Source: Alloscardovia sp963543015
GTDB taxonomy: Bacteria; Actinomycetota; Actinomycetes; Actinomycetales; Bifidobacteriaceae
Reading direction: 5' to 3'
DNA: 64,000 nucleotides
NCBI GenBank assembly: GCA_963543015.1
Contig: CAUTYZ010000005.1
Coordinates: 61,116 to 125,115, forward strand
In this document: positions 41,934 to 51,368 of the stretch, in pieces
Layout: the number at the start of each line of letters is the position of its first letter
How positions within the stretch are numbered: position 1 is the first letter of the stretch
Position numbers and translations under genes: made by a program
Notes under the pieces: model-generated
Databases searched by the model: none
What the model saw: the letters and a program-made list of their open reading frames with translations, nothing else
What the model was told of the DNA's origin: nothing

Positions 41934-44900
41934 TTACTCGCCAAGCTCATCCAACGCGCTTCCCTGACGTAATTTCTGTGAGACGACGGCCGTCACACCA
42001 TCCGAACGCATTGTTACACCATAGAGCACATCAGCGATACTCATCGTTCGCTGCTGGTGAGTAATGATAATCAATTGAGCATGCGCGCGTAAATCATTAA
42101 TCGCGTTGAGCAATCTCGTCAAATTAATATCATCGAGTGCCGCTTCCACCTCATCCATAATGTAGAACGGGCTTGGACGCGCGGTAAAGATAGCGAAGAG
42201 CAATGCGAGAGCTGTCAAACTTCGCTCTCCACCTGACAGCAGAGACAACTGCTTCACGCGCTTTCCTGCAGGGCTTGCTTCGACAATGACACCCGTTTCC
42301 AGAAGATTATCCGGATCTTCGAGGCGAAGCTTACCTGTACCACCCGGGAAGAGCGTCGAAAAGACGGTATCAAATGCAGCTGCAGTATCCTCGAAAGCTG
42401 AGCGGAATACTTCAATCATTGTCGTATCAAGGTCTTTAATAAGCCCCAGCAAATCATCGCGCGATGCCACTACGTCCGTACGCTGCTCTGTTAAATACTT
42501 GTAGCGCGTTTGCAATGCATCGTATTCTTCTGTAGCCAATGGATTGACCTTGCCCAATGCCACCAAGTCACGCTTTGCTTTGTCAAGCTTTTTCTCTTCA
42601 CGAGCGCGGTCGTATGGCTCAGTCTTGAATGATTGTGGCTTCACGAGCGATGCATCATCTGTGTCAGTGTCAGCTGTGTCGTCGACGCTGGTCTCATTAC
42701 TACCGCTGTCCGATACATTGTCAGACTCAGAGCTCTCCTCACGAGGAATTAACCGCCCATCATCACCAAACACAGGAACAGGCATATGCGGACCATACTG
42801 TTCGATAAGGTCTTCCACACTGCTGCCGAGCTCATCCATAATGCGCTGTGTAATTTGACCATACTGAGTTGCTACTCGCTCACGCGCTACATCCAACTCA
42901 TGCTCAGTATCGGTAAGCTTCGAAACGATTGGTTCTTGCTCTTTGCGCTTCGACCGCAATTCGGTCAATTCTTCGTTATGCAGCGATGCTTGCGCTTGCA
43001 AACTCTCACGCTGATCGAGAACGCGCTGGATATGCGTACGCAATTCTTCTTCTGCAGTCAAAGCCTGAGCTGCCACACGGTGAGCACTTTCTGCACGATT
43101 TCGGCGTTCATCATTTTGCTGTGCTACACGTGCACGATGTTGAACGGCTTGCTCTGCTTGAGAGCGCAGCAAAGTAATTTGTCTCTCCAAAGATTGTGTC
43201 TTCTGGGAAGCATTATTCCACGTCAATCGTGCAGAGACTTCGTCATCGCGTGCTTGTGTAAGCGCTGTGTCCGTATCCCGTTCACGAGCAGTTAACGCAT
43301 CGATATCTTCATGAGATTCGCTGGCATTATCCGAAATTTCCAACTGCGCACGAACATCGTTCAGTGTCGCTGTTTGCGTGTTTTTATACGCTTGAATTTC
43401 TTCTAACTGACTGTCGACTTGTCCAATTCTGCGCGTCAAACTTTCGACGCTTGTCGTCGCAGCTTTAATATCTGCCTCACGCTGCTGCATACGTACGCGA
43501 TTTTCGGTAATAGCTGTTTGGATTGCTCCCAATGCCGAGCGCGCCTCATCATATCGCAGATCAATGGTTTTCTTCTCGTCACGAAGCTGAGCCACGCGCG
43601 CATCATACTCGCGTACTTGTTTCAATGCTTTATCGCGGCGAGCAGTCAAGCTCAAATCGCTTGGAGTACGAGAAATTCCCCCCACTGCTCCGACAGCAGT
43701 AAACGTATCCCCATCCTCAGTCATAATTGTCGCAAAAGCATGCTCAAGAGCATCACGCGAATCATCAGAGCGATTCAACGTCTGCATAGCATCGTCGCGC
43801 GAGTGAACGAGAGCTACATCCGACAGCAAGGTGTGAACGGAATGGATAATTCCTCGTCCCGTCTCTTCCTTATCTGTGCCGAGAATATCCGGATTAATTG
43901 TCACCACAGATGCTGCTGGGAGGATGTCTGCCGATTCGGCATCTCGCGTAGAGAATTTCACACTGTCAGTCGGATGCATAACGATAGCTCGTCCCATGCG
44001 CTGATCATGAGCAAGATCCATAGCCTGCGCGCTCGTATAATTATCCGCGACGATGACAGCACTGGCAAATGGTCCCAGAGCCTTCGCAATGGCTTCTTCC
44101 CAGCCTTCTTCGATATGAATATAGTCGGCAAGATTTCCCAAAGTCTCGATGCTACTGCGTTCTAAATCTCCCGACGAGCTACGAGACTCAAGAGTATCGG
44201 TCAGCGCATCAGCCTTCGCTTGCAAAGAAATAATGGAATTGTCAAGGTCTCGGATAGCAGCTTCACTTGCTTCTCGCTCCTGACGAATTGCATCCACGTC
44301 TGTCTGAGCACGATCGCGCTGAGCATCCAACTCATCTGACGTATTTCCAGCATCTTGCTGAAGAGCATCAAGACGAGCTTGCGCATCTGCTAAAGCTTTC
44401 TCATGACCCGCTTTCTGCTCACGAACATCGCGGATACGCGTTTCAAGACCCTGAATTTGAGCTTCCTGACGAGCGATAGACTCGCGCAATTGCGCTTTAT
44501 GAGCTTCTTGTTCCTGAGCACTCTTTCTCAACTGTGTGATGAGCTGACGCAAAGCAGCCAAATCCTGCTCGATACGTGCACGACTTTCCGTTGCTTTATC
44601 AAATGCCAAACGTGCCTCATCAGCCTCGGAACGCGTTGTATCCAACTGCTGCTCTAATTCCTGCGCACGAGCATTCAGCAGATCAGGATCATCTCCTGTA
44701 ATCGTCACAATTTGCGAGCGCCACGAATTTTCACGCTCCGTTGCCAAAGCTGCGAGAGATTTCAATCGCTCTTGGAGCTGAGACATACGATGATACGTCT
44801 GATTAATAGCATCAATTGCCGGACTAGACTGTCGTGCGAGCGATTCGAGACGTTCGATATCCAGCTTAATTGCGGTCAATGTACGCTGAGCAGACTGCAA

Positions 44901-45662
44901 TTCTTCACGTGTGTGAACGAGCTCATGTCGAACGGTATCGCGCTGAGTTGTTAATTTCTGAGCATCGTCTGCCAGTAACCGGCTGGTTGCATCACGGATA
45001 ATGACCTGAATGCTATCCGCACGCCTGCTAATGCGCGCTTGACGTCGCAATGGTCCTAATTGACGCTGAATTTCTTTCAGTAAATCATCGAGTCGCTCCA
45101 CATTTTCCATGGTCGATTGGAGCTTTCGAAGTGCACGCTCTTTGCGCTTGCGATGCTTAAGAATTCCTGCAGCTTCTTCGATAAATGCACGGTTATCAGC
45201 TGGAGTCGCGCGCAAAATGGAGTCAAGCCTTCCCTGCCCCACAACCACGTGCATATGTGCACCCAGACCAGTATCTGAGAGAAGTTCTTGAACGTCCAGC
45301 AAACGAACAGGCGAACCATTAATTGCGTATTCAGAACCACCGTTGCGGAAAATTGTACGACTAATCGTCACTTCCGAATAATCAATATTGAGCGTTCCAT
45401 CAGTATTGTCGATAGTCAAACTCACCTGCGCGCGACCAAGCGGATCACGCGTGGACGTACCTGCAAAAATGACATCCTCCATGGATGTACCGCGCAGACT
45501 TTTAGCCCCCTGCTCGCCCATAACCCACGCTAGCGCATCAACCACATTGGATTTACCAGAACCATTAGGCCCGACAATTGCTGTCACGCCTGGCTCAAAT
45601 CGTAAAGTGGTCGCATTTGCAAAAGACTTAAAGCCACGAATGGTGAGTTCTTTAACGTACAT
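41934..45662 (-). CDS. smc: Chromosome segregation ATPase SMC
   Basis: Condensin subunit, 1242 residues. The Walker A GPNGSGKSN is at about 32-40. Long coiled coils (about 170-500 and 690-1000) flank the hinge (about 510-680, with 'GDTFTAVGAVGGISRTPSDL' just after it). The signature 'LSLLSGGERSLTAL' and Walker B 'FYIMDEVEAALDD' are in the C-terminal head. A Ser/Asp-rich stretch of about 35 residues near 970-1005 interrupts the end of the second coil. It is somewhat longer than the usual 1150-1200. It partners ScpA and ScpB, encoded 30 kb away. Confidence 0.96.
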   Translation of the reverse strand: MYVKELTIRGFKSFANATTLRFEPGVTAIVGPNGSGKSNVVDALAWVMGEQGAKSLRGTSMEDVIFAGTSTRDPLGRAQVSLTIDNTDGTLNIDYSEVTISRTIFRNGGSEYAINGSPVRLLDVQELLSDTGLGAHMHVVVGQGRLDSILRATPADNRAFIEEAAGILKHRKRKERALRKLQSTMENVERLDDLLKEIQRQLGPLRRQARISRRADSIQVIIRDATSRLLADDAQKLTTQRDTVRHELVHTREELQSAQRTLTAIKLDIERLESLARQSSPAIDAINQTYHRMSQLQERLKSLAALATERENSWRSQIVTITGDDPDLLNARAQELEQQLDTTRSEADEARLAFDKATESRARIEQDLAALRQLITQLRKSAQEQEAHKAQLRESIARQEAQIQGLETRIRDVREQKAGHEKALADAQARLDALQQDAGNTSDELDAQRDRAQTDVDAIRQEREASEAAIRDLDNSIISLQAKADALTDTLESRSSSGDLERSSIETLGNLADYIHIEEGWEEAIAKALGPFASAVIVADNYTSAQAMDLAHDQRMGRAIVMHPTDSVKFSTRDAESADILPAASVVTINPDILGTDKEETGRGIIHSVHTLLSDVALVHSRDDAMQTLNRSDDSRDALEHAFATIMTEDGDTFTAVGAVGGISRTPSDLSLTARRDKALKQVREYDARVAQLRDEKKTIDLRYDEARSALGAIQTAITENRVRMQQREADIKAATTSVESLTRRIGQVDSQLEEIQAYKNTQTATLNDVRAQLEISDNASESHEDIDALTARERDTDTALTQARDDEVSARLTWNNASQKTQSLERQITLLRSQAEQAVQHRARVAQQNDERRNRAESAHRVAAQALTAEEELRTHIQRVLDQRESLQAQASLHNEELTELRSKRKEQEPIVSKLTDTEHELDVARERVATQYGQITQRIMDELGSSVEDLIEQYGPHMPVPVFGDDGRLIPREESSESDNVSDSGSNETSVDDTADTDTDDASLVKPQSFKTEPYDRAREEKKLDKAKRDLVALGKVNPLATEEYDALQTRYKYLTEQRTDVVASRDDLLGLIKDLDTTMIEVFRSAFEDTAAAFDTVFSTLFPGGTGKLRLEDPDNLLETGVIVEASPAGKRVKQLSLLSGGERSLTALALLFAIFTARPSPFYIMDEVEAALDDINLTRLLNAINDLRAHAQLIIITHQQRTMSIADVLYGVTMRSDGVTAVVSQKLRQGSALDELGE

Positions 45663-45712
45663 ACTGTGTTTTAGTCCTCGTCCTCACTGTCCTCACTAAC
45701 GCGCTCAGTTGC

Positions 45713-47239
45713 TTAGTTCTGCTCGCCAGAAAAATCATCGCTGAAGTCGTCATTAAAGTCATCACTGTCGATGAGCTCATCATCGATGACACCTGTATCC
45801 TCAGAAAACTCTGTATCGATTCCAGCAGCACGATCTTCCTTAGAATTCTTCAATTCCGCATTGTGACGTTCCTTGAGAAGGATGCGCGCATCACCTGCAG
45901 TGACGAAACTTCCGAAGATAACGATTCCATGACCGTAGCCGATGCCCAACTCGTCATTGGAATCAACCTCATCCACTGCTGCCTGAATAGCGTCTGGCAT
46001 AGAATCTGCTCGAATGACACGATCTGCGCCGAAAACGCTCTGCGCAATTTTCTCCAGCTCGTCCACCGGCATTACACGTGCAGACCACGAATTTTCTGTT
46101 ACGACAATTTTCGACAAAATTGGTTCCATAATTCCGAGGACAGTTTCTACTTCCTTATCCTTCATCATGGAAACTACGCCTACTAAGTCGTTGAAATCAA
46201 AGTTATCTTCCAACGCAGCTCGAAGCGCGGTGACAGCATTCTCGTTATGGCCACCATCGATGATAATTGTCGGAGAACGACGAATAATTTCGATACGTCC
46301 CGGCACCTTGACGCTGCCCAAAGCTTCTGACACGACATCCACATCCAGCTGACCAGCTACAGGAATAACCGTCTCTGCTGCGCACAATGCTGCCAAGGCA
46401 TTATGAGCCTGATGTTCGCCAAACATAGCCACAGGAATTTCATCATACGTTCCCTGCGGTGTCGTAAAGCTGACGACCTGACCTCCCACAGCATTAGCAC
46501 GAGAGGTAATCTCTGCTTCGACACCATCTCGAATCACACCTTGAGCGCCTACTTCTTCTACCGCATCGAGAAGAATATCGACGACCTGCTCATGAGGCTG
46601 AGCACCGATGATAACCGTCGAGTTTGGCTTGATAATTCCAGCCTTTTCACCTGCGATATCTTCCACAGTGTCACCAAGCCACTGCATATGATCCATATCT
46701 ACAGGACCGATAATGGAAGCATCACCATCGAGGACATTCGTCGCATCCCAGCGACCACCCATGCCCACTTCTACGATAGCCACATCCACAGGAGCATCTG
46801 CAAAAGTCCAAAACGCCATCGTTGTCAACACTTCAAAGAAGCTCATCCGAGGCTGACCTTCTGCTTCACTTTCTCGGTCGACAAGATCAATGAAATCTTT
46901 GACTTGAAGCCACGCATCGATGAATTGTTCATCAGAAATACGCTGACCATCGATGGCAATGCGCTCAGTAACCGACTCGACGTGTGGCGACGTATATAAT
47001 CCCGTACGCAAACCATATGCGCGGCACAAGGCTTCTGCCATACGCGCGGTCGAGCCCTTGCCATTTGTACCAGTGACGTGAATGACGCGGAATGATTGCT
47101 CTGGATGTCCCAAATAGTCAAGAACCTTGACCATGCGATCCAAACTTGGATCAAAATCGTGCTCCGGAGCACGTGACATAATCTCGCGATAAACCTGCGC
47201 TAATGTAAGATTTTCCGATTCTGGTACCTCATAAGACAT
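45713..47239 (-). CDS. folC: Folylpolyglutamate synthase / dihydrofolate synthase
   Basis: Adds glutamate to dihydropteroate and folates; 508 residues from ATG 47239, eight codons after an alternative GTG at 47263. Neither has a clear ribosome site. The P-loop is 'VTGTNGKGSTARM' and the family block 'GLYTSPHVESVTERIAIDG' follows. The ligase C-terminal domain contains 'VPGRIEIIRRSPTIIIDGGH'. The C-terminal tail of about 35 residues is very acidic (repeated Asp/Phe). It lies 50 bases upstream of smc on the same strand. Confidence 0.9.
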   Translation of the reverse strand: MSYEVPESENLTLAQVYREIMSRAPEHDFDPSLDRMVKVLDYLGHPEQSFRVIHVTGTNGKGSTARMAEALCRAYGLRTGLYTSPHVESVTERIAIDGQRISDEQFIDAWLQVKDFIDLVDRESEAEGQPRMSFFEVLTTMAFWTFADAPVDVAIVEVGMGGRWDATNVLDGDASIIGPVDMDHMQWLGDTVEDIAGEKAGIIKPNSTVIIGAQPHEQVVDILLDAVEEVGAQGVIRDGVEAEITSRANAVGGQVVSFTTPQGTYDEIPVAMFGEHQAHNALAALCAAETVIPVAGQLDVDVVSEALGSVKVPGRIEIIRRSPTIIIDGGHNENAVTALRAALEDNFDFNDLVGVVSMMKDKEVETVLGIMEPILSKIVVTENSWSARVMPVDELEKIAQSVFGADRVIRADSMPDAIQAAVDEVDSNDELGIGYGHGIVIFGSFVTAGDARILLKERHNAELKNSKEDRAAGIDTEFSEDTGVIDDELIDSDDFNDDFSDDFSGEQN

Positions 47240-47356
47240 AAGGCATATTTTAGGCAATATCACGGACGGAGAAAAGCCCGTGAAATTGCGCTTCCAAAGT
47301 CATGCGCACACCTTAAAGTTAAAGTCATTACAACACCATCGTCAAGGAGCATATGC

Positions 47357-48949
47357 ATGGTTTCTACACAAGAAAATTCCAACGCCTCCACTCCAGAGAC
47401 TCGCGCTGAAGCGGATGCCTCGGATTCTATGGCAAATCGTTCTCATAACCGTACTCTTCGTCCACAGTCCACGACATTTTCTGATTTCATGTTGTCGGGC
47501 TGGGGCGATGAAGAAGCTGATATCCGCCCATTGGAATCCAGCAAGTACACTCAGCCTCGTTTAGCTGAGCTCGGCAAGCGCTTCCCAGGCGAGCGTTTGG
47601 TCATCCCAGCAGGTCAGGCAAAGGTTCGCAATGATGATTGCGATTACGCTTTCCGACCAGACACCGCTTTCGCATACTACACCGGTCTTGGTCAAGATTA
47701 TGAAGCAGGTGCTGTGCTCGTTTTGAATCCTGTTGCTCCAGGAAGCGCAGAAGCAGCAATGGGCACAACTCATACCCCTGTTATCTTCTTGCACCCACGT
47801 AGTGATCAGAGCACACAGGACTATTACCGTTCTGCTGCGTATGGTGAATACTGGGTTGGCCGACGTCCAGGTCTTGAGGGCATCGCTACGATGACAGGCA
47901 TTTCGACTGCTGATATCGCAGGACTTGAAGATGCTTTGTCCAAGGACGTCGGAACTGAGGAAGGCGCTATCCGCGTACGCATTATCCGCAATATCGATCC
48001 AGAAATTACCACTATGGTCGACGGCATCCGTCTCGAAGGCGGATTCGATAATCCAGATGCTACTCAGTCTGATGATGCAAAATTCTACGAATTCGCTTCA
48101 GAGTCTCGCATGATTAAGGACGAGTTCGAAATTAACGAAATGCGTAAGGCAATTGCCGCTACACATGACGGTTTCACTCGCATGTTGGAAGCTCTTCCAC
48201 AGGCACGCGGAAAAGAACGCGGCGAGCGTATTCTCGAGGGACGTTTCAACGCGAACGCACGCGAGCAGGGCAACGCAGAAGGCTACGGTACAATTGTTGC
48301 TTCCGGAGCTCATGCTCCTACCCTTCACTGGATGCGCAATACCGGAACAATTAACGATGGCGAACTTTTGCTCATCGATGCAGGCGTAGAGGTTGACTCC
48401 CTCTACACAGCAGACATTACACGTACATTCCCAACGAACGGCAAGTTCACTCCTCTTCAGCGTGAACTCTACTCTGTCGTTTTGGAAGCTCAGAAGGCAG
48501 GCTTCGAGGCTGCCAAGGTCGGAGCAACGTATTCTGACATTCACCACGCATGCATGCGCGTCCTCGCTGAAGCAATGCACGAGTGGGGAATTTTGCCAGT
48601 AAGCGTAGAAGAATCCTTAAGCCCCGAAGGTCAGCAGCATCGCCGTTGGCACGCATGTGGCGTTGCACATCATTTGGGTCTTGATGTACACGACTGCTCG
48701 CAGGCTCGTTATGAAAGCTATCAGGGCGCAAAGATTGAGCCAGGAATGATTTTCACCATTGAGCCAGGCTTGTATTTCAAGGAAAATGACATGCTTATCC
48801 CAGAAGAATTCCGCGGTGTCGGTATCCGTATCGAGGATGACGTATTGATGACTGAGAATGGTCCAGAATGGCTGTCCATCGATATTCCTAAGGAAATTGA
48901 TGACGTCGAAGCATGGATGGCACAAGCTGCTGCACAGGCTAAGAACTAG
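47357..48949 (+). CDS. pepP: Xaa-Pro aminopeptidase (M24B)
   Basis: Metallopeptidase that removes N-terminal residues preceding proline; 530 residues. The creatinase-like N-domain covers about 55-230. The pita-bread catalytic domain holds the metal ligands Asp in 'LLIDAGVEVDS', Asp in 'YTADITRTFP', His in 'HHLGLDVHD', Glu in 'TIEPGLYF' and Glu in 'GIRIEDDVL'. AAGGAG lies seven bases before the ATG. It could serve bifidobacterial use of casein-type peptides imported by the Opp system. Confidence 0.93.
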   Translation: MVSTQENSNASTPETRAEADASDSMANRSHNRTLRPQSTTFSDFMLSGWGDEEADIRPLESSKYTQPRLAELGKRFPGERLVIPAGQAKVRNDDCDYAFRPDTAFAYYTGLGQDYEAGAVLVLNPVAPGSAEAAMGTTHTPVIFLHPRSDQSTQDYYRSAAYGEYWVGRRPGLEGIATMTGISTADIAGLEDALSKDVGTEEGAIRVRIIRNIDPEITTMVDGIRLEGGFDNPDATQSDDAKFYEFASESRMIKDEFEINEMRKAIAATHDGFTRMLEALPQARGKERGERILEGRFNANAREQGNAEGYGTIVASGAHAPTLHWMRNTGTINDGELLLIDAGVEVDSLYTADITRTFPTNGKFTPLQRELYSVVLEAQKAGFEAAKVGATYSDIHHACMRVLAEAMHEWGILPVSVEESLSPEGQQHRRWHACGVAHHLGLDVHDCSQARYESYQGAKIEPGMIFTIEPGLYFKENDMLIPEEFRGVGIRIEDDVLMTENGPEWLSIDIPKEIDDVEAWMAQAAAQAKN

Positions 48950-49329
48950 TCGTTCGTCTTAGATCTTCTATTTCTCTTGAGGGCTCGTACGTAACAGTGC
49001 GGGCCCTTTCTTGTATCGCTAAGCACTACTCACACACGGCTCATACACGTGTGCGCGTTATCAGAAACAGCTGACTTCTTGCGTAGTTCTTTCCGAGAGC
49101 AAATTTTTTCGCTCTCACGCCGTGAAACTGATATTTTTGAACATGAGAGAACGAGCGTTTTCCCGCGTGTACGTACATAAGAAGATACACGAGCAGACGC
49201 TCGAGAAGATGCATCGCGCGATTACAGTGCTGTATAGCAGACTGTATGCGACTATACATTCAACGCGTAGAGCGCGTTTTGGCATGATGTGTACGATAAG
49301 TAAGTCCGACATTCAATGAGGTGAAATTC
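48950..49329. other. 380-base spacer between pepP and the aldo/keto reductases
   Basis: No gene was found. An imperfect stem at about 48978-49012 (AGGGCTCG with CGGGCCCT, then TTTCTTG) should terminate pepP. GAGAGC (49095-49100) and GCTCTC (49111-49116) form a weak hairpin. The promoter of the reductase gene must lie in the last 100 bases but is not clear. Confidence 0.45.
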
Positions 49330-50184
49330 TTGTATACACAATCTTTGAACAATAATATAGCGATTCCTTGTATGGGACTGGGTACGTATCGTCTTTCTCC
49401 TGAGGATGCCGAACGTTCCGTTCATCATGCTCTCCAGACGGGATATCGACTCATTGATACAGCGAATATGTATATGAATGAGAAAGCCGTCGGTCGCGGT
49501 ATTGCGCAGTCCGACGTTCACCGTACGGAAGTTTTCCTCACGACAAAACTATGGTCACGTGACTATTCCTATGACAAAGCACGCGCGGCAATTGACGCAA
49601 GCATGAAGCGTCTGGGCGTGGATTATCTTGACCTTGTCCTTCTGCACCAGCCTGTTGGCGCTATCGGTCAAGCATGGCGAGCGCTTGAAGATGCTATTGA
49701 TGAAGGAAAGGTGCGCGCTATTGGCGTATCGAATTTTACCGTTCGAGATCTCGAAGATCTGATGCATACAGCTCGTATCGTTCCTGCTGTCAATCAGATC
49801 GAATGCCATCCGTACTGTCAGCAAACCGAGCTGAAAGCATTTATGGATAAGTACGGCATCGCTGTAGAAGCATGGTATCCGTTAGGTTCTGCAAATGCTC
49901 AGCTGATGCAAGAGCCAATTTTTGCTTCTCTTGCCGCACGATATCACAAGTCTGTTCCGCAAATTATTTTGCGATGGCATCTTCAGTCAGGGCATATCGT
50001 TATCCCCGGTTCGCGAAATTTCGCCCATATTGAGAGTAATTTTGATATCTTTGATTTCGATTTGACGGATACCGAAATGGCATCAATCAATGCGTTAGAT
50101 AAGAAGAAAGAATTTGCGGGGATACCACGTTTTGTACGCTGGGCTATCGGGCAGATTGCTTTCAATTACGACAAGCAGGAGTAA
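49330..50184 (+). CDS. Aldo/keto reductase (first of a tandem pair), probable TTG start
   Basis: NADPH-dependent oxidoreductase, 284 residues. TTG 49330 is chosen because GAGGTG (49318-49323) lies six bases before it and the family N-terminus follows at once ('NNNIAIPCMGLGTYRLS'). The in-frame GTG at 49321 is part of that ribosome site. Catalytic residues are visible: Asp and Tyr in 'DTANMYMNEKA', Lys in 'TTKLWSRDY', His in 'LVLLHQPVG'. The substrate is unknown (2,5-diketogluconate-reductase-like). A terminator at 50202-50236 separates it from the second reductase. Confidence 0.86.
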   Translation: MYTQSLNNNIAIPCMGLGTYRLSPEDAERSVHHALQTGYRLIDTANMYMNEKAVGRGIAQSDVHRTEVFLTTKLWSRDYSYDKARAAIDASMKRLGVDYLDLVLLHQPVGAIGQAWRALEDAIDEGKVRAIGVSNFTVRDLEDLMHTARIVPAVNQIECHPYCQQTELKAFMDKYGIAVEAWYPLGSANAQLMQEPIFASLAARYHKSVPQIILRWHLQSGHIVIPGSRNFAHIESNFDIFDFDLTDTEMASINALDKKKEFAGIPRFVRWAIGQIAFNYDKQE

Positions 50185-50201
50185 AACTCTTCTGATGTCC
50201 T

Positions 50202-50236
50202 AGACCTTGATTCATGCGAATGCGTGGTCAAGGTCT
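50202..50236 (+). terminator. Terminator of the first aldo/keto reductase gene
   Basis: AGACCTTGA (50202-50210) pairs with TCAAGGTCT (50228-50236), followed by TTTTTAT. Confidence 0.87.
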
Positions 50237-50418
50237 TTTTATGCCTCGAGATATATCCGAATCATCCTATACAAAAATTTTCTATGATAGACATAAAGCT
50301 ACCGCATACTCTCATGCTGAACATGCATAAAGACATGCCCACTATGCCTGTTTTCTTTCGTTTTCCACGAGTACAGTAGAAGCTAACAGTAAGACGTATA
50401 CCAAGGTGAGGAGTACAC

Positions 50419-51288
50419 ATGACAGACCCAACGACATCTTTTACACTCAATGACGGAAATTCCATCCCAGCAATCGGCTTCGGTGTTTTCCGGATTCCAG
50501 CTGATGGTTCGACCTATACAGCAGTGAAGGAAGCATTGGAAGTCGGATACCGTCACATCGATACTGCTCAGGCTTACTTTAATGAACAAGAAGTAGGACA
50601 GGCTATCAAGGATTCTGGTATCTCACGTGAAGATATCTTCGTGACGAGCAAATTATGGATTCAAGATTATGCGTATGAGACAGCTCGTGCAACTATTGAC
50701 TCCACTTTGGAGAAGATGGGCTTAGAGTATCTTGATTTGTATCTTCTTCACCAGCCATATGGCAAGGTTGAAGAGGCGTGGAAAGCATTAGAAGATGCGA
50801 AAGCTGAAGGAAATATTAAGTCCATCGGTGTCTCGAACTTCACACCTCATTTCTGGAAGCAGTTTGTTCCTCAGTTTGAATCCATTCCAGCAGTGAATCA
50901 GGTAGAATTCAACCCTTACTTCCAGCAGAAGGAATTGCGCGAGCTCCTCGCGGCAGACAATGTGCGTATCGAAGCATGGGCACCATTGGGTCAGGGAAAT
51001 CGCGATTTGTTTAATGAGCCTGTTTTGATTTCCCTTGCTGAAAAGTACAACAAGGATGCAGGTCAAATCATCCTACGCTTTGAAGTACAGGAGGGCATCG
51101 TCGTTCTGCCAAAATCCACCAAAAAGACCCGCATGGAGTCAAATAAGAATATCTTCGGCTTCGCTCTTACTCCTGAAGAGATGGATGCAATTCGTGCTCT
51201 CGATAAGGGCAAGGGCTCACACGATCCTGATGCTCCAGGCGTTGGCGAGTATCTTGTGAGCGCATTTGACGTTCACACGAATGACTAG
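50419..51288 (+). CDS. Aldo/keto reductase (second of a tandem pair)
   Basis: Cytoplasmic oxidoreductase, 289 residues, similar in length and motifs to the gene before it. Seen are 'IPAIGFGVFRIP', Asp/Tyr in 'DTAQAYFNEQEVG', Lys in 'TSKLWIQDYAYE', His in 'LYLLHQPYGKVE' and the cofactor-binding 'VVLPKSTKKTRMESN'. GTGAGGAG precedes the ATG. The pair looks like an old duplication but the copies are well diverged and each has its own promoter and terminator. Confidence 0.9.
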   Translation: MTDPTTSFTLNDGNSIPAIGFGVFRIPADGSTYTAVKEALEVGYRHIDTAQAYFNEQEVGQAIKDSGISREDIFVTSKLWIQDYAYETARATIDSTLEKMGLEYLDLYLLHQPYGKVEEAWKALEDAKAEGNIKSIGVSNFTPHFWKQFVPQFESIPAVNQVEFNPYFQQKELRELLAADNVRIEAWAPLGQGNRDLFNEPVLISLAEKYNKDAGQIILRFEVQEGIVVLPKSTKKTRMESNKNIFGFALTPEEMDAIRALDKGKGSHDPDAPGVGEYLVSAFDVHTND

Positions 51289-51333
51289 TCACGCATAGCT
51301 CCGCTCGATTTACACGACCGGGATATGCAATGA

Positions 51334-51361
51334 TTGGATGATGACATGACTGATCATCCAA
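51334..51361. terminator. Terminator between the aldo/keto reductase and the ROK regulator
   Basis: TTGGATGAT (51334-51342) pairs with ATCATCCAA (51353-51361), then CCATTTTTT on the plus strand. It separates convergent genes. Confidence 0.85.
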
Positions 51362-51368
51362 CCATTTT

